Origin: Maribacter algicola
GTDB taxonomy: Bacteria; Bacteroidota; Bacteroidia; Flavobacteriales; Flavobacteriaceae
Length of the DNA: 64,000 bases
Assembly (NCBI RefSeq): GCF_003933245.1
Contig: NZ_QUSX01000001.1
Location: 2,046,001-2,110,000, forward strand
Direction of reading: 5' to 3'
The first letter of the stretch is position 1. Every line of letters starts with the position of its first letter. Below are positions 61,449 to 64,000 of this stretch, one piece after another. Below the pieces are notes generated by a model. It ran no database searches. It was not told the origin of the DNA and was given only the letters and a program-made list of their open reading frames with translations. A program made the translations under genes and the position numbers.

Positions 61449-62293
61449 TCCCTATGCGGTAGAATGAGAAAGGGTACTGTTGAATACATACTTAAATCCA
61501 AAAGTACCGGTTTTTTAAGCAGCCGTTCAAAAAGACTCTCTTTGGTGTGTACCAAGGAGAAAATATCTACCTCCCTGTTTTTTACAAAAGTGTCAATAAC
61601 CTGTGCTTTATCCGTAAACTCAATAATTGATGAGAAATTAGGGTTGAAATCCTTAAAGGAAATGTGCAATAACTTTTTGTTGGATGCTTGCAAGGGAGAC
61701 AAAAACTCCTCTTCGATGATGTGAACAATATGTACCGATGCATCAAGGATTTTTAACAATTGCAAAAGAGGTTTTATGGTTTTTAGATTGCAGCCCTTTT
61801 TAAAGTCTGTAATGAAGGCTATTTTTTTTGGTAGTTTGAACTCTATTTCCTTCGGAACGGCCATGAGAGGACATTTTCTTAAATCCCTGATGGTTTGTAC
61901 CGTATTACTTCCCATAAAAATTTCCTTGGCCCCGGTAGTTCCCTTGTTGCCCATGAACACCATATCTATATTAAAATCTCCTATTGTTTCATGAATGGCC
62001 TCACTTAGAAGTCCTTGCTTGGATAGCGTTTTAAATTCGTGTAATACATTCTTTTCGTCCAAGTGGATTTTATGGAAAGTCTTTTTCAAATTCTCCATGG
62101 ACTCTTTTTTCAAGAGGTTGATTTTTTCATCGATCAAGTGATTTGGTTTTGGTAGAATGCCTGTCGGTTTTTTGAAAACATGTAGGATATAAAAAATGCA
62201 AGGCTTCTTAGCCAACAGCTTGGCAGCGTAGAAAAGGGCATTATATGCCTCATCTGAAAAATCAGTGGCCACAAGTATTTTAAGGGTCTTCAT
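61445..62293 (-). CDS. tandem-domain universal stress protein
   Basis: 282 residues with two Usp domains. The first has the nucleotide-binding motif G-N-K-G-T-T-G...G-S-N-T-V (G-x2-G-x9-G-S/T) and the second lacks it. It follows the other usp gene by 4 bases on the same strand and is transcribed from its promoter. Cytoplasmic; binds ATP and helps survive growth arrest, oxygen limitation or oxidative stress. The two copies are clearly related and a third is cut at the window end. Confidence 0.93.
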   Translation of the reverse strand: MKTLKILVATDFSDEAYNALFYAAKLLAKKPCIFYILHVFKKPTGILPKPNHLIDEKINLLKKESMENLKKTFHKIHLDEKNVLHEFKTLSKQGLLSEAIHETIGDFNIDMVFMGNKGTTGAKEIFMGSNTVQTIRDLRKCPLMAVPKEIEFKLPKKIAFITDFKKGCNLKTIKPLLQLLKILDASVHIVHIIEEEFLSPLQASNKKLLHISFKDFNPNFSSIIEFTDKAQVIDTFVKNREVDIFSLVHTKESLFERLLKKPVLLDLSMYSTVPFLILPHRE

Positions 62294-62297
62294 AATG

Positions 62298-63134
62298 TCA
62301 AGGTTGTGGAATGACCATAAAAGGAACCTTTACATGAAAACCAATTTTTTTGATAGTAGGTTCAATAAACAGTCGTTCCATGAACGTATGCTTGTTTTGT
62401 ATCATGACCAACATATCAACTGTTGTATGCTCCTGAAATTTGTTGATAGCGGTTATGATCTCGTCATTTTCCACCTCATGAAATATACCGTTTTTGCCTA
62501 AAATTCCCTTTAGTGTATTCTGATTTGATATTTGAACGGAATCCAGCTCCAATTGGGTAAAAACATGCATAACATGTACTGTGGCATCCTGTTTCTTGGC
62601 AATTTGCAAGAGGGCGGAAACCTTTTTTTCCGAATAGGAAACCTCATAATCCGTAGGGAAGAGTATTGATTTTGGCGGTTTATAATCATATCCTTGGGGA
62701 ATTGCCAAGACCGGACACTTACTTTTCCTAATGGTATGTACCGTATTGGTCCCAAACAATATTTCCTCGGCCCCTGTAGCACCTTGCGTACCCATAATGA
62801 CCAAGTCAATTTTCTCTGCCTCCGTCATGTGGCTTACTTCCTCGGTGAGCATGTTAAATGCTGAGTGCGTAATGAAGGTGTGCAACGGATTTTTGAACTC
62901 CGCTTCCAGCTTTTCCTTTAACTCATTCAGGTTGTTCTTGGATTCTTCCCGTATCATATCCCCAAGACCAATTTGTCCCGGGCTTCCCAAAAGGTACTCT
63001 GTATGGTATACCGGGGGCATATAGGTGTTCAAGAGATAAAAGGTACAGGGTTCTTCCTTAAAGAGCGACAATCCATAAGAAATCGCCTTAAATGAATTAT
63101 CTGAAAAATCCGTGGGTAAAAGAATACGTGTCAT
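62298..63134 (-). CDS. tandem-domain universal stress protein
   Basis: 278 residues, paralogue of the next gene. First domain with G-T-Q-G-A-T-G...G-T-N-T-V; second domain has no full nucleotide motif. The start ATG at 63134 follows a promoter with a perfect CRP/FNR-like palindrome (63182-63197). First gene of a two-gene usp operon; thioredoxin is divergent. Confidence 0.95.
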   Translation of the reverse strand: MTRILLPTDFSDNSFKAISYGLSLFKEEPCTFYLLNTYMPPVYHTEYLLGSPGQIGLGDMIREESKNNLNELKEKLEAEFKNPLHTFITHSAFNMLTEEVSHMTEAEKIDLVIMGTQGATGAEEILFGTNTVHTIRKSKCPVLAIPQGYDYKPPKSILFPTDYEVSYSEKKVSALLQIAKKQDATVHVMHVFTQLELDSVQISNQNTLKGILGKNGIFHEVENDEIITAINKFQEHTTVDMLVMIQNKHTFMERLFIEPTIKKIGFHVKVPFMVIPQP

Positions 63135-63151
63135 GGCCTTGAATTTATGTA

Positions 63152-63226
63152 CAAAAGTTACACACTCTTATACCCAAAATCCATGATATTTATCATGTCT
63201 TCATTATTATGAATTTAGTAACTTGG
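63152..63226. promoter_or_regulatory. divergent CRP/FNR-like box for usp and thioredoxin
   Basis: Perfect palindrome CATGATA-TT-TATCATG at 63182-63197 containing TGAT-ATTT-ATCA. Minus strand: TAACTTTTG at 63160-63152; plus strand: TAACTTGG at 63219-63226. Both lie 29.5 bases from the box centre, so one site could drive both genes. Confidence 0.75.
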
Positions 63227-63336
63227 ATATTAAAACGATTAAAATTTAAGTATCCAGACCTAGATCTTTCTATGCAGATCTAGGATCTTCATGGTTGTTA
63301 TAGGTGTCTTTACAAAACAAAAACTAGAAAAAACAG

Positions 63337-63636
63337 ATGAAGAGCTCGTTTAAGAATATAGTAGATTCTGAAATTCCCGTCCTGGTTGATTTTTATGCAG
63401 ATTGGTGTGGGCCGTGCAAAATGTTGGCTCCCATTCTTAAGCAGGTGAAGGATGCAATGGGAGACCGTCTAAAAATCGTAAAGATAGATGTGGACAAAAA
63501 CCAAAAATTAGCCGCAAAATATAATGTTAGGGGCGTACCCACCATGATGCTCTTCAAAAATGGCAAGCAGGTATGGCGGCAATCCGGAGTACTTCAAAAG
63601 AACGATATCCTTAATGTAATCAAGCAATATATCTAA
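63337..63636 (+). CDS. trxA: thioredoxin
   Basis: 99 residues, complete thioredoxin fold with the active site W23-C-G-P-C-K28 and cis-Pro (R-G-V-P-T). Reduces disulfides in the cytoplasm. No signal peptide. It shares a divergent promoter region with the universal stress gene; the leader is about 105 bases long. Confidence 0.96.
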   Translation: MKSSFKNIVDSEIPVLVDFYADWCGPCKMLAPILKQVKDAMGDRLKIVKIDVDKNQKLAAKYNVRGVPTMMLFKNGKQVWRQSGVLQKNDILNVIKQYI

Positions 63637-63660
63637 CAATCGCCCCGGTGCTCCAATAGC

Positions 63661-64000
63661 TTATTTTTCAGGGAGGAATAGCAAGGGGATTTCAGAGTTA
63701 AATGCTAGTTTCTTCACTACCGGTTCCCCAATGATCTTTTCCCAAAAGGTATGTTGGTGCCTGATAATACCGAGTATATCCGAAGTCCTGTTGTTGGTAT
63801 ACTGTGCTATAGTGTATGCCGTACTGGAGTTGAAGGGAAGATCGGTAAATGTAAATTCCAAACCAGAAAGCCGTTCTTCCAAAATATTTTTGTTGGTTTT
63901 CTGTGTTTCGTTCAGGGTGAACTCTTCCGTTACATGTATAATTTCGATTTTCGCATTCCAAATGTTCACGAGTTCCAAGAGACTGTCCAATTCAAATTTG
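63661..64000 (-). CDS. universal stress protein, N-terminus cut by window edge
   Basis: The frame is open to the right edge of the window without a start, so only the C-terminal half is seen (about 113 residues). The start of the visible part (L-L-E-L-V-N-I-W-N-A-K-I-E-I-I-H-V) aligns with the start of the second domain of the tandem universal stress proteins at 61445 and 62298. The C-terminus P-L-L-F-L-P-E also fits. Third paralogue of the cluster. Converges with thioredoxin. Confidence 0.85.
   Translation of the reverse strand, partial: KFELDSLLELVNIWNAKIEIIHVTEEFTLNETQKTNKNILEERLSGLEFTFTDLPFNSSTAYTIAQYTNNRTSDILGIIRHQHTFWEKIIGEPVVKKLAFNSEIPLLFLPEK

Noticed and set aside
1..64000. CRISPR arrays, rRNA genes, insertion sequences
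   Set aside because: No regularly spaced short repeats, no rRNA sequence and no transposase-like coding region were found on either strand.

Overview
The window looks like a chromosomal segment of a marine-type member of the Bacteroidota, most likely a Flavobacteriaceae. The evidence is: AT-rich DNA; promoters of the form TTG-N19/21-TAnnTTTG instead of the E. coli type; almost no Shine-Dalgarno sequences; many lipoproteins with a Cys-Ser-Lys-Glu start; and family content (NTT transporter with HEAT tail, YtxH/holin-like/DUF6327 trio, HD-PycTM protein, AraC paralogues) that I associate with this family. I could not search a database, so the taxon is an inference.

Left part (1-21.7 kb). Two lipoprotein genes are followed by an envelope cluster at 2.9-13.2 kb. 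It holds two penicillin-binding/beta-lactamase-like serine hydrolases, an ATP/ADP-translocase-like carrier with a HEAT-like tail, a bifunctional class A PBP, and a signal-peptide-bearing dikinase with the domain order of plant glucan, water dikinases. A second block at 13.8-20.8 kb encodes a NarL-type response regulator, a TPR histidine kinase, a secreted protein, two membrane proteins and a MORN-repeat protein. Three promoters in this block share one palindrome, which points to a local regulon. Both blocks are bracketed by sequences resembling the 3' end of the tRNA-Arg(TCT) gene at 21.67 kb, all in the same orientation. This is the pattern left by integration at a tRNA gene, although no integrase is present.

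Middle part (21.8-29.7 kb). A MarR regulator diverges from a tyrosine/homogentisate catabolic operon: aminotransferase, 4-hydroxyphenylpyruvate dioxygenase, homogentisate dioxygenase, fumarylacetoacetase, a flavin reductase-like protein and a GH3-type acyl-amido synthetase.

Right part (29.7-64 kb). This is a dense block of stress, envelope and regulatory genes. It contains two cardiolipin synthases, two MscS channels, Dps, a DUF2383 protein, CsbD, YtxH, SYLF, DUF1328, type IB topoisomerase, four paralogous AraC regulators, a degenerate SRAP protein, a cysteine-free ArsC-like protein, a class III cyclase-like protein, an HD-PycTM protein, a BLUF protein and a 1245-residue phosphoesterase/kinase-like/outer-membrane fusion. 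At the right end are universal stress proteins, a thioredoxin, and a four-gene operon (eRF1-like?, MscS, ATP-cone nuclease, beta-CASP RNase).

The most striking signal is a CRP/FNR-type palindrome (TGAY-N4-RTCA) placed at exactly the same distance from the -7 element at five promoters in the last 9 kb. It links cls, a lipoprotein, the four-gene operon, a universal stress protein and thioredoxin into one apparent regulon.
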